From the NCBI GenBank assembly GCA_002245135.1, contig NGBS01000585.1:186001-250000 (forward strand): 64,000 bases of DNA, read 5' to 3'. The notes beneath the pieces are model-generated. The model was not told the origin of the DNA, ran no database searches, and was given only the letters and a program-made list of their open reading frames with translations. Made by a program: the position numbers and the translations under genes. The stretch comes from Proteromonas lacertae (lineage: Eukaryota > Sar > Bigyra > Opalinata > Proteromonadidae). Position 1 is the first letter of the stretch. Each line of letters starts with the position of its first letter. Positions 22,588-35,860 of the stretch are shown one piece after another.

Positions 22588-25500
22588 TCATATACTTATT
22601 ATCTTAAATTTCTTTAAATTAAACAACAAACTTTCATCAATTTTTGATTTTTCTAAAGATATTTTTAAATTTTGATTATAACTACTTAATATTTGAGTTA
22701 TTTCTTGATTTATCATGTTATCTGCGTTTAACAAATCTGAATGATATAATTTCAACTCCTGTAACTCATTACATGTCAATAAAGATTTGATAAGTAATAA
22801 GAAATCATTAATAGTCTATAATACATAATAATAATACTTATACATTGATGGAATATGATAAATCCAGTGTGTTTAATTGATTCAAGGATATATTTCCATT
22901 CAATATTTCAATTCTGTTAAACATCTTCATTGACAAGCTTTTAATATTACATTCAATTATATTGCTATTATCAGTTATGTAATTGATTGGTGGATAGTTA
23001 TTGACTGATAGAGTTGATATTGATTGTATTGATAGAATGATTTGAAAGAAGAGAAATACAGATAAATCATTTGTATCAACACTAAAATGAATGGAATTCA
23101 ATGAAACTGACTGTAAATAGGATGATGAATAAAATTGTTGCATTGAAATATTCTCTTTCATACTTCCTATTAAACGAATTCCATTAGCTTCTAATTTGAT
23201 TAATGAACTTAGAAATAAATTCTATATAATTATAATTATGACAAATATACAACAAAAACTGATATTTCACATTCAATATTGTTACACGACAATGTTTGAA
23301 GTAATATATTAAAAGCCAAACTGTTGATTATCATTGAAGTATTACTACTTCTTATATAAGATATATCTAAATAATGAAGAGAACAACTCTTTAAATATTC
23401 TGAAAAGTCGTTAGTCATTTGATTTGATGAAAAACTCCAGTTCTTTAAAGACTACATCAAAAAATAAATATGTAAAAATACTAATGAATGAAGAGATGGA
23501 AACTTTGGTAAAACAGCAATGAATAATTCTTTATCACATTCTTTACAATCACAATTATTCATATTTATTTCTGTAACAGAAGTAAAAACATTTCTATTTT
23601 CACATTCTATTATCATTCTCATTAAAATATCAGTAAAAACAATATTATCAAGCTTTATTCTTTCTATATTCAGATCTGACTGTAAAGATGAGAATATTAA
23701 AGGATAGTGAAATGAAGGAATGATTATTGGCAATTCTAAACATTCATTATCTTTAATAATTATGAGTAATTGCTTGACAATATCAAGTGGAGTTATGTCC
23801 AACTTAATACAAAGTGAATTGTAAATGATTAATGGATCAACATATTCCCATTTATTGGCATATGCTGTTATTCTAGAATCATATGGAGATAGTAAGATTA
23901 AAGGATCATTTTCATTATATAATTTGCCACTTGAATCTTCAATTTCATTAATAACAGGTTGATGTCCATTTAAACGACTGAATTGTAGTTTTATTTCATT
24001 AAACAAATATTTCATTGTCAAATTCTTAACATTATTTTGTGGATAAGACACTATAATGCAATCTGGTTCTTTGTGGATATAAATATGATAATAAATAGGA
24101 GTAGTATTTGTTACAGATGAAGATAATATGGAATTTGGAATTGCTGGTACATATATTTCGCCCATTGATGATTGACTAATTGTATCAACACTATTATTAG
24201 CATATTTTGAGTATTTTGATTGGTATTTATCAGCTAAATCATAATTTTGAGATTTTCTTTTCCTAGAATTCTGACTAATTTGACTATCGTCGTTGTTACT
24301 ATAGTCTATAATTTCATTCATTGATTTTTGTACCTTTGATTTTATATCATCAAAATCCTCGACATCTTCATCTTTCTTAAGGTTATTAACACTTTCCTTA
24401 CACATATTGTAGTATTTAATAGCTGTATCTTTTGAATTTTGCTTTTTATAACATTCTCCTATTAAATACAATACTTCAGGAATATCATTTTTCATTTCTT
24501 GTCTAGTTAATATTTCATGACATTTCAATAGATAATTCAAACTACTTTTGTAGTTTTCATTCATATACTCACTTATTCCTCTCATCTTTATTGCTAATCC
24601 TCTTTCTCTTTGAGTGAATATACATTTACATAATAAAACAGATGAATCAATAAATGATTTAGGATTAGGATTAGGATGTTTTTTATGATATATTTCACAT
24701 GCTTTCAAGAATGAATTGAATTGGTTTGGTTTTAAATGAACTTTATCAACAGAATTCATTACTAATTCTATCTCTTTATCACAACTAATTGCTTTTTCAC
24801 ATAACTTTATATTTGTTTCTATATCTTCAATAAAATCATTCATTGAAAACTTTTCACTTAATTCATATGCTTTTATATAATACTGTTTTGCTTCTTCAAA
24901 GGATCTCCATTTGTAATATGTTTCTCCTATTTTCATTAGTGTTTTATTCTCACTTAAAACATCATCAATCTATTCAAATATATCAATTGAATGAAATAAA
25001 TACTTCTTCACAATAATCTAAATCATTCATAAAATACTCCAATGCTTCTCTATAATTACCTAATTCCATATTAATCAATCCTTTATTAAACATAATTGCA
25101 TCATAACTTGGATCACTTTTAGTTATTTGAATGCTTTTGATATAGGATAATGCAGTTTTGTATTGTTTCTATAAACCATAATATATTAATCATCTATATA
25201 CTTTATCAATGTAAATATTGGAAAGATTCACAAGACTTCCATTTACTGCAGCATTATTCTTCAATTCTTTTGATATCTGATAACTTTCTTTTACATATTT
25301 CTCATAAAAATTGAAATACTTTTCATATTCCTCTTCTTTGTCCTTTTCTTTCTCATTAAGTGCATATTCTCTATAAGTGTTTCCATATTCAACACAGTTT
25401 CTTTGTGTTTCTTTCAATTTCTTTCTATAATTCTCTTTCTTCTTAAAAAATTCATTATTCTGAATGACATTATCTCCTTCTTTTAATGAATCAATCGATT

Positions 25501-28005
25501 TTTTATATTCTTCAATCCCTCTATAACAAATTGCAATATTTCTTGTTGCTACAATGAAATCAATTGGATTTGTATCAATATTCAACTTTGAAATAGTCTG
25601 ATCCATTTCATGATACTTTATTGCAAAATCAAAACTATATATTAAAAAAATATTCAGAAGATTATATACTGAGATAAATCTTCATATAACTTACCAATAT
25701 TATTACAATAATCACAAATCTCTTTGTTATTTCTACTTTTGATTGATTCTTCTAGTAATTTACACAAATTAAGAAAATTGTAATAACTCTTAATGGAAAA
25801 TGATATAATTTATTCTGTAATATCTCTGCTGAATCAATTGAATGTTGTTTTAATAACTCATTAACTAAATTCTTGTCAAAACTCATTTTTGATGATGATA
25901 TTTCTTCTTCAATTGAATTGAGTGAATTCTCTTCACTATCTTCCTCAACTGTGTTTATTATCTTTCTCTTCTTCTTTGGTGATTCAATTGGTTGGTCTTT
26001 CTGTTGTTTTTCTTCTTCTTCCTCCTCTTCTTCCTCCTCTTCTTCTTCATTATCACATCCATCATCACTTTCATCTGATTCTACAATTGATCCAATATTC
26101 AGCCTTCTATATAATTCATTCAATGCTGTTTTAGCATTTGCTACTTCATAATACCTGTTATAGGATATGATTAGATTATTATATATTGTTTTTATCATCT
26201 CTTTATCATCATATTTGTTTATTTCATAATATTTTAAAGCTTCTAAATATGCATCTATATCTTCCTAATAATTACTATAAACACTATTATATTTATACTC
26301 TATTCTCAATCTTTAATGCAGATAGAATATTTCCTTTTAAACAATACAAATCAACCATATACTCTTTGATTTTATTATCAAGTGATAGTTCTAAATATAC
26401 ATATATTATTCATGTTAATATTATACGAATTGTATTATTACATTCATCAAGACTTATAGTCAACTGTTTCTTATCTTCATTACTACAATAATAACTATAA
26501 ATACTATTACAGTAACTGATTTTGTATTCTATTCTCTTCTTTATATCTAATTCTTCTAATTTATTTATATAATCTAATCTTATTTTACAATAATCAATTT
26601 CGTGTAAAGCATCCTATAAATATTTATTAACAATGTAATAATATACTCCAATATATTGACAATCATCAATAAGAGAATCTAAACATTCCAAAACATTATC
26701 ACTTTCTTTACTTTTCATAAATCCCTTCAATTTCATATCATTCATCTCTATTCTTTTACTTATTCTCATAGTCTCTTTTAAAACATTTAAATTCTCCTTC
26801 GAATCTTCTAAATCACTGGTTGATTTTGAATTAATAAAACATTCTTCAGCTTTCTTATACATTTTTTCACACTGAATATAATCATTCTTATTAAAACATT
26901 TGAAATGACTTAGTCCCAAATTAACATAGCTTTTACCTTCATCCATATAATATTCATTTAATCTCATCATATCATTCTTATTCTCAACTCTTCTTTTTGT
27001 GCAATAATTTAAATCTTTTTCAATATAAATGATGGATTTCTTTAAATCTCTCAATTCCATATAATTTGTTCCTAAACTGTAATAACATTTAGATTTCAAA
27101 GCTTTTATCTCTTTTTCAAATACTTTGTTTTGATTTAATTTCTATTATGAATTATAATAGAGACTATTATATACATTATTATCAATAAGTCTAATAACTT
27201 CATTCAACATTTCAACACTCTTATTATAATCTCCAATCTCATAATAACAATTACTTATGTTATATTTTGATTCATAATATATTTTATAATAGTCTATTGT
27301 CTTATTAATAATCTCTTCATTTGATATTGACATTCCATTTGTTATTGCTTTTTCATTCAATTTCTATTGAAGTAAAAAATGTGAATTTCTATACTAATAT
27401 GAATTTAGAGACATTTTCACTTCTCTTAGCAAATGGCAATGCTTTATATAAGTCATAATAATTACCAATACAACTTTGACCTCTGTTATATTCACTTTTA
27501 CCTCTTTCAATATACACAAGTGAAATATTACATAAACACCTTTGATATTCGATAATATCTTTCACTTCTAATACTTTTTTAAATAGTTCATTATCATCTA
27601 TCAATTATAAGAAATGAAAATAATAGTATACCATCTTCATTTATCTTAAATTCTTTGCTAATTTTGAATCTTTTTCTGATAGTATTTATACTCAACATAT
27701 AACAATCTATAGCATCATGAAATTTTCTCAATTTCATAAAGCAATCACCTTTAAATCTGCTGGCTATTGAAACATCATATAATGAGTTTAATTTGTAACT
27801 TAAATCCAATTCTTGTTGATGATACTTTATAGCTTCTTTAATATTTCGCTTTCCACCTAAAACAACATACTTCACTCCTAAAGCATTACAACAATCAGCC
27901 TATTTCTTTATTACAGTTAGAATATACTTCTTCTTTTGTTTTTCCTCCTTTCTTAACTTCATTCAAATACTTTTTAAGATTGTCAATGGTTTTTCTTACA
28001 TACAT
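22588..28005 (-). CDS. TONSL: TONSL/TONSOKU-like protein: TPR, acidic stretch, UBL, LRR
   Basis: TONSL/TSK reads newly made, unmodified histones and, with MMS22L in animals, repairs stalled replication forks. Start MYVRKTIDNLKKYLNEVKKG at 28005; the first TPRs (ADCCNALGVKYVVLGGKRNI, EAIKYHQQELDLSYKLN) match the TONSL N-terminus, with its CN.LG.........A...H..EL......D pattern. More TPRs follow across about eleven exons, interrupted near 26011-26048 by a run of 13 Glu. A second TPR block (NIAICYRGIEEYKKSIDSLK, KIGETYYKWRSFEEAKQYYI) leads to a ubiquitin-like segment (YYHIYIHKEPDCIIVSYPQN, GKLYNENDPLILLSPYD) and irregular leucine-rich repeats to the C-terminus. I see no ankyrin repeats. That layout is like plant TONSOKU rather than animal TONSL. 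Estimated about 1,700 residues. Exon edges between 25,000 and 26,600 are the least certain. Confidence 0.78.
26011..26048. repeat. CTT/CCT microsatellite encoding poly-Glu
   Basis: Triplet-type run on the plus strand, read on the minus strand as 13 consecutive Glu codons in the TONSL-like protein. Long plus-strand frames opposite it (25873-26151) are shadows of this run. Confidence 0.8.
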
Positions 28006-28126
28006 TCATAAAAACAAAATTACCTCCAAAAAATAAAACGATAATATTTTTAATAAATTAAGAAAATCTTTAAAATAATAACAATAGACATTAGAAGATG
28101 TATAATTTTTACATTATTTACGAATT

Positions 28127-29306
28127 TTAATTCCTGTCGTGAACTTTCACTCTATTTCTAGTTTTCTCGTCTAAATCATCACCAGCAGTCGCACCAGCTT
28201 TATAAATCGGATTACCATCAGCATCCACATCCACATCAGTATTAAAATTATAATTCACAAATAATGCTTGATGCTCTGGTGATAACTTCTGTTTTTGCTT
28301 TTCATCAGGTCCAAATGTATCAATAAGATCATTTCTACCTGTATCACAATTAGCTTTATTTATATCAGGTTTAAATGGTGCTAAAGTCTCATCCTTCTGT
28401 CTGAAACTTTCCCAATCAAATCCTTCAAACCACGGATGTTCTATTAATTCTTTAACACCTTGTTTATGTCCTAATCTCTTATGATAATCAGGTTCTAAAG
28501 CCTGAACTAAGAAATCAGCAGCTTCTTGAGGAATTTCACTACTAATCTTTTTGACTGCTTCTACTGGATCTAGATTCTGTTGCGTTGTAGCACCAGTTGG
28601 ACCATTAAACGAATATGGCCATTTACCACTAAGAAATTCATATGCTACAACACCAACTGAATAAAATTCAGAAGTTCGATTGTGTTTATGACCTTTTCTT
28701 AATATTTCTCCAGCCATATAAGCTCTAGTACCACTACCAGCATAGCAATAACCATCTTCAAGTTTCTGTGATATACCAAAATCAGTTAGACGAATATAAC
28801 CATTTGCATCTAACAACATATTATCTGGTTTAATATCTCTGTGGATTATATCTTTACTATGTAAATATTCTAATGCTATTAGCAAACAGGCAATGTAAAA
28901 TTTGGCTTGATCATTTGTAAAATGTTTTGTGGGAGAGTGATTCAGTTGATATCGGAGATCTCCACCTAAACAAAGATCCATTACCATATAACAGTTATCA
29001 TCATCTTGAAAAGAGTAAAACATATTTACTAGGAAAGGGTTATTCACATACATCAGCAAATTCCTTTCGTTCATAATCATATCTGCATTTTGTGTTTGAA
29101 TTACGGTTTGCTTTTCTAAAGTTTTGATAGCATACCATTTGCCACTATTTGTTATTAATAAAAATATAAAGATTATACGTAGGTTTATGAACACAAGCAT
29201 TTACTTTACCAAAACCACCTTGACCTATAACTCTCTCTACTGTAAAGTGAGTCAGATTCACATGAAGTGGATCTATTATTTTTTCAGAGCTTTCCATGCA
29301 CCCCAT
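28127..29306 (-). CDS. AGC-family Ser/Thr kinase, YANK/STK32-like, myristoylation signal
   Basis: Two exons joined over a 34-nt intron just before the ATP-site lysine. N-terminus MGCMESSEK is a classic N-myristoylation/palmitoylation signal. Kinase motifs in order: IGQGGFGKVNACVH (G-loop), WYAIKTLEKQ (VAIK Lys), MNERNLLMYV (alphaC Glu), PFLVNMFYSFQDDDNCYMVM, DLCLGGDLRYQL, IIHRDIKPDNMLLDANG (HRD, catalytic loop), LTDFGIS (DFG), YMAGEI (APE degenerate, Pro to Gly), SVGVVAYEFLSGKWPY (DxWxxG region with Asp replaced: EFYSVG). The PFLVN..YSFQD and GGDLRY phrases are typical of STK32/YANK kinases. The C-terminal extension lacks a clear hydrophobic FxxF AGC motif but has NYNFNTDVDVDADG. Probably an active membrane-tethered kinase; substrates unknown. 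Confidence 0.8.
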
Positions 29307-29422
29307 TATATAAAAATTTAATGTTTTTATATGTAACGAATTAGTGTTTTTTCATTCATTTTCATACCCCCAAATTTATAATTTTAAAATTTCGATAAAA
29401 CATTAATCTCACTATTTTTATT

Positions 29423-30934
29423 CTATGTAAGCTTACCCAAACTTGCCTTTTTCCTTTTTAATTTTTCCACTCCATCACAGACAGCATTATTAACTGCTCT
29501 GATAATCATGAAAGCACCTCCTACAACTGTACAAATACTGATGATGAAATGATAGAATGGAGTACTTGTCTCTTTTATCAATATTGACATAGGAGATAAG
29601 TCGTATGAAAATAAAGCCATTGGCATAGTACTGTTGTCTTTAGCAATATAATCTCCACTATATTTATATATAAATAAAAATATAAATACTATGTAGCTGT
29701 ATATTGATAAGTATGAATAATTTGACCATTATACTTATAATAATCAGTAGAAACAACTTTCAAATAATGTTGAAGAGTTTGATATTTCTCTTTTTGAATG
29801 GCATAAGAAGCATGTAGAGTATTAATATAATCTTGAGATTCTTCTGGTAATAATTGATATTCTTCATTAGTCAATTGTTCACCAAATGTAATTTGATGTA
29901 CTAAATGAGTAATATTCAAATAAGAAGCATCAAATGTATATCCACTTGAATGAGCGCTAATGTGGAAATTACCGGGCGTTCTCTTTACATCTAAATATCC
30001 AACTAATCTACAACCATCCTGTGGAGCTATACTGTATAAATCCTTCATGTTCGAATTTCCATCAATAACATGCTTAGATTTCTCAGCTGATTCCTTCAAT
30101 TCATTTAGTTTCTCTTCTCCTATCTTTTCTTCCATATATTTAAGGAATGAATCAACAGTTCTATCTCCTTTGTAGAATTCATGAGAATGAGTCTTTTGAC
30201 GATAACTATACACAATATAAATAATTATAAATACAATATAATAGTTGGAAAAGCTTGTACATGGTTTGACATACACAACGGTTGTGAAGAAGAATCTGTA
30301 CAATCCACTTTACCCATCTTTACAAACTGTGAATATGGTTTATCCTGTAATGCCTTAGCTGTAGCTTCCCATACTGGTGCTAATTTTTGACACCAATGAC
30401 ACCAAGGCGCATAAAACTCCATTAAGGTGTATTTGTTGTTTTGAACAAATTCTATGAAGTTATCTAATGTTATTTTCTTTGAAAATTCATTTGGATCTGC
30501 ACTTTCTTCCATTTCTTGATAATGTGGATGTTCTTCAGCTTCTTCTGTTATTTCTTGAGTCCAACCCTTTTCATCTACTTTATATTTCCTAATATTTTGT
30601 GTTACATTGAATTGCTCTGCTCCTAATGTGTTAACTACATCCAAAGAAGCAAATTGACAGGATAAATTTGGAAGAGTAATGTTGAAGTTGATTCTAATAT
30701 TCTCGTCATGCTTTGGATCCATTACAATTGATGTAACTTCTACAAGGAGTATTAATATATAATAACAATACTTTGAATTGTCATATACTCATTAAACTCA
30801 AACATAATTAAAAGAGACATGAAAGCTGCTGTAAATATTGTTATAACACCACCAACAACACTTCCTTCTGTCAATTCTTTTGGAACTCTTCTAAAAAAGT
30901 CCAAATCTCTTAAATTTTTTGTGAAATCATCCAT
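29423..30934 (-). CDS. PDI-ERGIC fusion: thioredoxin domain inside an Erv41/46-like protein
   Basis: About 470 residues over four exons. Order of parts: ERGIC N-terminal block with TM1 (MDDFTKNLRDLDFFRRVPKE, then GGVITIFTAAFMSLLIMFEF); the Erv41/46 lumenal start (NIRINFNITLPNLSCQFASL); a thioredoxin domain with active site APWCHWCQKL and cis-Pro region VQAFPTIIFY; then the COPII-coated Erv lumenal domain (GCRLVGYLDVKRTPGNFHIS, LNITHLVHQITFG); and a final TM (FHFIISICTVVGGAFMIIRA) with a basic tail. This is the layout of plant PDI-C proteins (PDIL5-3/5-4). The CxxC is intact here (CHWC). Likely job: oxidative folding or thiol-dependent cargo sorting between ER and Golgi. The protein keeps both membrane anchors. 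Confidence 0.85.
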
Positions 30935-31081
30935 CTATTGTAATATAATCAACTGAAATTACTTATTCTTGGTATAATTTCAAAAAGAATTTTCTATCAA
31001 ATCAAGCCAGAATCAAACTTTACACCTTTTTGAATTGAAGAAAAACAAGATAAATAATAATAATAATGAAAAATATTTAAT

Positions 31082-34000
31082 CTATTTAGAATTAGTATTG
31101 CTACTTTCAGCTAATTCTTGTTTTGTGTGAACTTCCTTTGTGAAAATGGCTTTAATAACGTAATCTAAAATATAACATCCAATAGTATCATATGCTATTA
31201 ACCATATTATTGGTTGCTGTATATCTTCTGGGATTGGTGACATTTCTAAGAATTGGTTTAAATCAGGAATTAACTCAACAGTAACAGCCAGACAAATACC
31301 AAATGAAATACCTAACAATACTAATAACTCTTGATTCTCTTGGATTGAACTCATAAATGGATGACCTTGATAATTTACTAAAAATGTTGTGTTCATCATA
31401 GCTGTTGATATTATATACATAATTGTATTCAGCAAAGTAGGTGTAAACTCTTCATCCAACTTAACTTCCGTATTAACTTCAATAAATGGTTTAATAATCG
31501 AATAAGATTCATAAAAAATATATAAATGAACTAAGAATTGACCTAAGATTGTTGTTAAAGCAGAAACATTAAATATTGTACTATCAGGACGTTGTACACT
31601 TAACTTAGATAATGGTTTACTTCTTGCAATCAAAAAGAAATACATCGCTGTAATAATACCAATCACTGTTGCTTGAGTATCACCTTGTTTAGCTCCAAGT
31701 AAATATAATATTGATAAGAAATATGCATTAGTCAAACAATTCAATGCTAATATCTTATACATTTGAATAGTAGTGACTAGTGTGCATCTTCCTTGTCTAA
31801 TGATATGTAATATTCTATCAATATTTGGGGATTTACATGTAAATGGACTTGCGATTGAAGCATCTCCTAGTTTAACAACTCCTCCTTCATCTACTAATGA
31901 TTGAGTTAATTCATCTTTTAATTGTTCCATTGCATCTTTTCGAGGTTTACGTTGAGTTGTTGCTGTTGATGATGATGATGATTTAGTTGATTTTTCTTTT
32001 TCTTTGATTATATCTTCACGACTTTTCTTATTTCTATGTTTTCCTCCTTTCTCACTTTCTTCTTTTTCCTTTTCTTTCTCTAATTCACTCTCTTTCTTAT
32101 GTGATAATTCATCAATTTTCTTTTCTAACTCTGGATTATTTAAGATTGACACACCAACATCAGCTTGTTTTAAAGCACCAACATCATTTGTACCATCACC
32201 ACACATAAGTGTTGTATATCCTAATTCCTTCAAAGTTGAAATTATTGTTCCTTTATCTTGTGGACTTGTTCTAGCATATATGTAAATACAATCACATATT
32301 GTTTCTAAGATTTGTCTATCTTCATTCTCTATTATATAACTCAATGCTGGTCCTGTTATACATAAATCATATTTATTACTCAAATTTCGTATTGTATATG
32401 GATTGTACTCAATATCTTTATTTGTTTCATTTTCTAATATTGGAATCCATTCTAAAGTCACATCTTTAGGTGAAGATGGTGTTATTGGAGTTTTAGGTGT
32501 TGTTAATGATATTTTATTATTACCATTATTGTTATTATTATTCACAGTTAAAATCAATGTATTTTCTCTTCCTTTATTAATCATATGAACTTTATTAGCA
32601 ACAGCACATGCAGTTAATGGATCATCACCAGTAATCATATATAGTTCATGACTTGATTCTAATAATCTCTTTATTGTTTTCTTACTACCATGTTTCAATG
32701 GACTATCTAATATTAGGAATGCTGAAAATATTAAATCACTTTCTACATCTTCACGTTTTAAATCTGATAAATTGGCTGGTATGAAATCTTTTGTGATATA
32801 TTTATAACCCAAAGCAATTACTCTTTTTCCTCCACTACTGTAATGTCTATATATTTCACGATAGTTAGTTGGTTTATCAATGAATAAAGATTCTAAAACA
32901 TCAGGAGCACCTTTACAAACACACATTAATTTCTCTTCATTCACTGCTCCAGCTTGTATTACAGTTGACATTCTCTTCAATTCACTTGTAAAACTATTTA
33001 TCTTAATAATCACTACTTTATCACTGGCTTTATAATATTTCTTATATCTTTGACTTGGTACAAATGTATCTTTCTTTGTCATTACCCAGCCACAGTAATT
33101 TACAGCAGCTAATTCTAATGGATCTCCTTGAATTGCATTATCAATAAACACTAAAGATTGACATCCAATCATAATATGCAATGTTGTTTCATCTATTTCA
33201 CCTACTTCTTTAATATCTCCAATCTCTTTAACTACTCCATCTACTGTAATTTCATCACTGGTTATTGTACCTGTTTTATCAAAACAACATTTTGTTACTT
33301 TACCTGCAAATGGAATACGAAATGGTTCAGTACAAAATACACTTAGTTTAGTCAAAGCTGCCATTGAAGCTGTTACATTTAGTGATAATTCCATTGGTAA
33401 TTCAGGTGGAACAACTGTAGTAATAATCATAATACAATGTAATAACAACTTCCATTTATTTCTATTTGGATCATTGATAGAATAATATAAAACATAACCA
33501 CTTGCTAATACTGCAAATATCAATAAAATACCAATGAACAAAAATGATTCATTATTATTAGCTGTTACTCTTTCACTGCTATATAACATTGTCCTTATTA
33601 ATTCACCTTGACTACTATAGTATCCAGTTCTTATTACAAATCCTAAACATCCTCTATTTGGTGTATTTGCTATTCCTGTCAATTTACCACTTGGACATTG
33701 ACATTGTAATAATTCTGTACCTCCATAGATAATATTCCTTTTATATTCTTTATCATTTAATACTAAGTCTTTTAATTCATTAATATAATCAATATTATCA
33801 TTAGTTATTCCTTCTTTTGTTTGTGGAATACTTTCACCAGTTAATAATGCTTCATTTACTATACATGTTCCATTAATTAATAATAAATCACATGGTGCTA
33901 ATTGTGTAGTATTTTGTAGCATATTATTGTTACTATTATTATCCATACAATATCTAATACATTCCTTTGTAGTTTTCTTGATTTCTTTTTATATGTAACA

Positions 34001-34907
34001 GAGATAATATCACCAGGATATAATTGATCAGATTCTACTTTAATCCATGCATTCTATATATTCAATAAAATAATAATAATAATAATATTAATATAATATA
34101 TACATCTCTATAAACATAAACGGTATATGGATCAGGTCTCATTTCTCTTAGATTCTTTATATGATTAATTCTCTGCCAAACTAAAGTAGATTCAAATATT
34201 ATCAACATTACAAATGTAAATAATGATAAATACCAATAATCATCTAATGACCATAATACTACACAGAATATTTGTAATACAAAGAATGGAGCTACTACAT
34301 GCTCTTTAAACAGTTCTAAGAATTTTGGTAATGGTATTGACAAATCATTTAATGAATATTTCTGTGAAACGAAATCGATTAATCTTAGGTTTAATCCTTG
34401 CCATTCTATATAATTACCAATATTTGAGTGATCTGGATAATCTAATCTCTTGAATATTAAGTGATCTTTATCATCAGTATTATAACAACAGAAATCTAAA
34501 TGTTGAAATGAAAAACTCAGTTTTGGGGTAAAGAATGATTCTTGGATTTTATTGTTATACTCTGGAAGTTGTTTTACTTCATGCGTGACTAATTGGGAGA
34601 TTGTTGCATTTCCACAATGAACTTTAGGTTGTACATACACATACTTTGCTTCTTCTACACTATTCACCTTTCTATAATTAATCCAACTCTTAATATTGAC
34701 AGACCAAAGTGTTAGTAAAAATGTTAGCAAATGTAATGACAATACGATTCCAAAACAAATACCGAATGTTAGCCAAGTTGTTGTGAAGAGTAAATAAATT
34801 GGAAGAATATAGAACAAAGCAAAGGGAATAACATTAATTCTCCTTACTGGCGGCCTTTCATCTAGGAGATAAATATAATCAACATTTTCATCATCTAATT
34901 GAATCAT
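31082..34907 (-). CDS. ATP13A1: P5A-type ATPase, ATP13A1/Spf1, ER transmembrane-helix dislocase
   Basis: P5A-ATPases extract mis-inserted tail-anchored and other helices from the ER membrane. All signature motifs are visible: LLTGESIPQ (A-domain TGES), PPELPMELSLNVTAS (the P5A-specific PPELP.ELS.. in TM4), CCFDKTGTIT (phosphorylated Asp), KGAPD (N-domain ATP site), and CGDGTNDVGALKQADVGVSI (P-domain hinge). A long lysine/glutamate-rich insert (near 31990-32120) follows the hinge, as in other P5A pumps. Ten or so TM helices are present, including two N-terminal ones before RPDPYTVYVYRD. The start is the ATG at 34907 (MIQLDDENVDYIYLLDERPP). One intron near 34040-34110. A one-base gap in a T5 tract at 33986-33990 breaks the frame just before the A-domain; six bases would restore it. 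Confidence 0.92.
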
Positions 34908-34942
34908 TGTGTGAGAAAATAGAGTCAAATGCAAAACTTCGA

Positions 34943-34960
34943 TTCAAGCTTTTTTTCAAG
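34943..34960. promoter_or_regulatory. TCAAGCTTTTTTTCAAG element in ATP13A1/SYF2 promoter
   Basis: TTCAAGCTTTTTTTCAAG lies in the 128-nt spacer between the ATP13A1 and SYF2 starts. It matches the elements at 514-530 and 50624-50640. A promoter role is inferred. Confidence 0.45.
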
Positions 34961-35035
34961 TCAAACTTTTCTTTTTTTTAATTTTTCTTTTTTTCTCGTT
35001 TGTTAAGTAAATAAAGATACATTTAAAAATGTCAG

Positions 35036-35822
35036 ATGAGTACAGAATCATCCAATCAAGAGATATCAGAAAAACAACGCAAAATAAATGAAAGAAAACA
35101 GAAGTTGTTTAATCTTAAACTAAAGATGAATGCAGGTATTTCTATTAATTTATTAATTCATTTTAAATAGGTAGAGTAGCAAATACAAAAGAAATAGAAG
35201 CAGAATACAAAAGAGTAGTAGAAAAGAGTATATTTCGAGTATTTATTATTTAAGAGAAAATAAATACTTATGAAGAAGAGAAAAAAGATGAAAAAGAGAC
35301 TATACCTGAAGATAAGAAGTATGTTTTCTAAATTTATGACGAAATAGACATTTATATGAGAATGCAGCTATAGCAGATTCAAAAGCATATAAAGAAAAGC
35401 AGAAAGAGGAAAATAAGAAGTTAAAAGGTTGGGAAATCTTCACAAATGAAGCATTATACAAAGGTCACAAGAAACGAGAAGATGAAATGCTTAAAAAATT
35501 CAAACCAGTAATAAAAGAAGATGTAGATTATTCTACAGTATAAAGAATATATATTATTCTTAATTAGGCTGAAACAATCCCTGAAGAGAATCTAAATAAT
35601 TTAGTAAAAGAATTAGAGCATAGAGAGGAGAAAAGAAACAAATATAGTAGACGTAGAGCATAGTATTTTACTAATTATTTATTGTATTCGTATAGTCATG
35701 ATGATGAAGATGTAGATTATATAAATGAAAGAAATCACGTATTTAATAAGAAATTAAAAAGATCATTTGATTCATACACAGGCGAAATTAAAGCAAATAT
35801 TGAAAGAGGAACAGCATTGTAA
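35036..35822 (+). CDS. SYF2: Pre-mRNA splicing factor SYF2
   Basis: SYF2 is part of the NineTeen/Prp19-associated complex of the spliceosome. Six exons give about 210 residues: [57 protein letters not shown] (family: N..A..GW..FN.D.LY), [37 protein letters not shown], and the closing [16 protein letters not shown] (family: Y..EIK.N.ERGTA). The start at 35036 keeps this frame. An ATG at 35029 lies seven bases upstream in another frame and overlaps it, so it cannot be the main start unless it is regulatory. Introns are 27-35 nt, one ending in TTTAAG rather than TAG. It diverges from ATP13A1. Confidence 0.88.
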
Positions 35823-35860
35823 TAATAATAATAATAATAATGTTATTTTATTTAACTATT

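Noticed and set aside
25873..26151. Plus-strand serine-rich frame near 26 kb
   Set aside because: It arises from reading the poly-Glu codons of the TONSL-like gene backwards (TCTTCT runs give poly-Ser).
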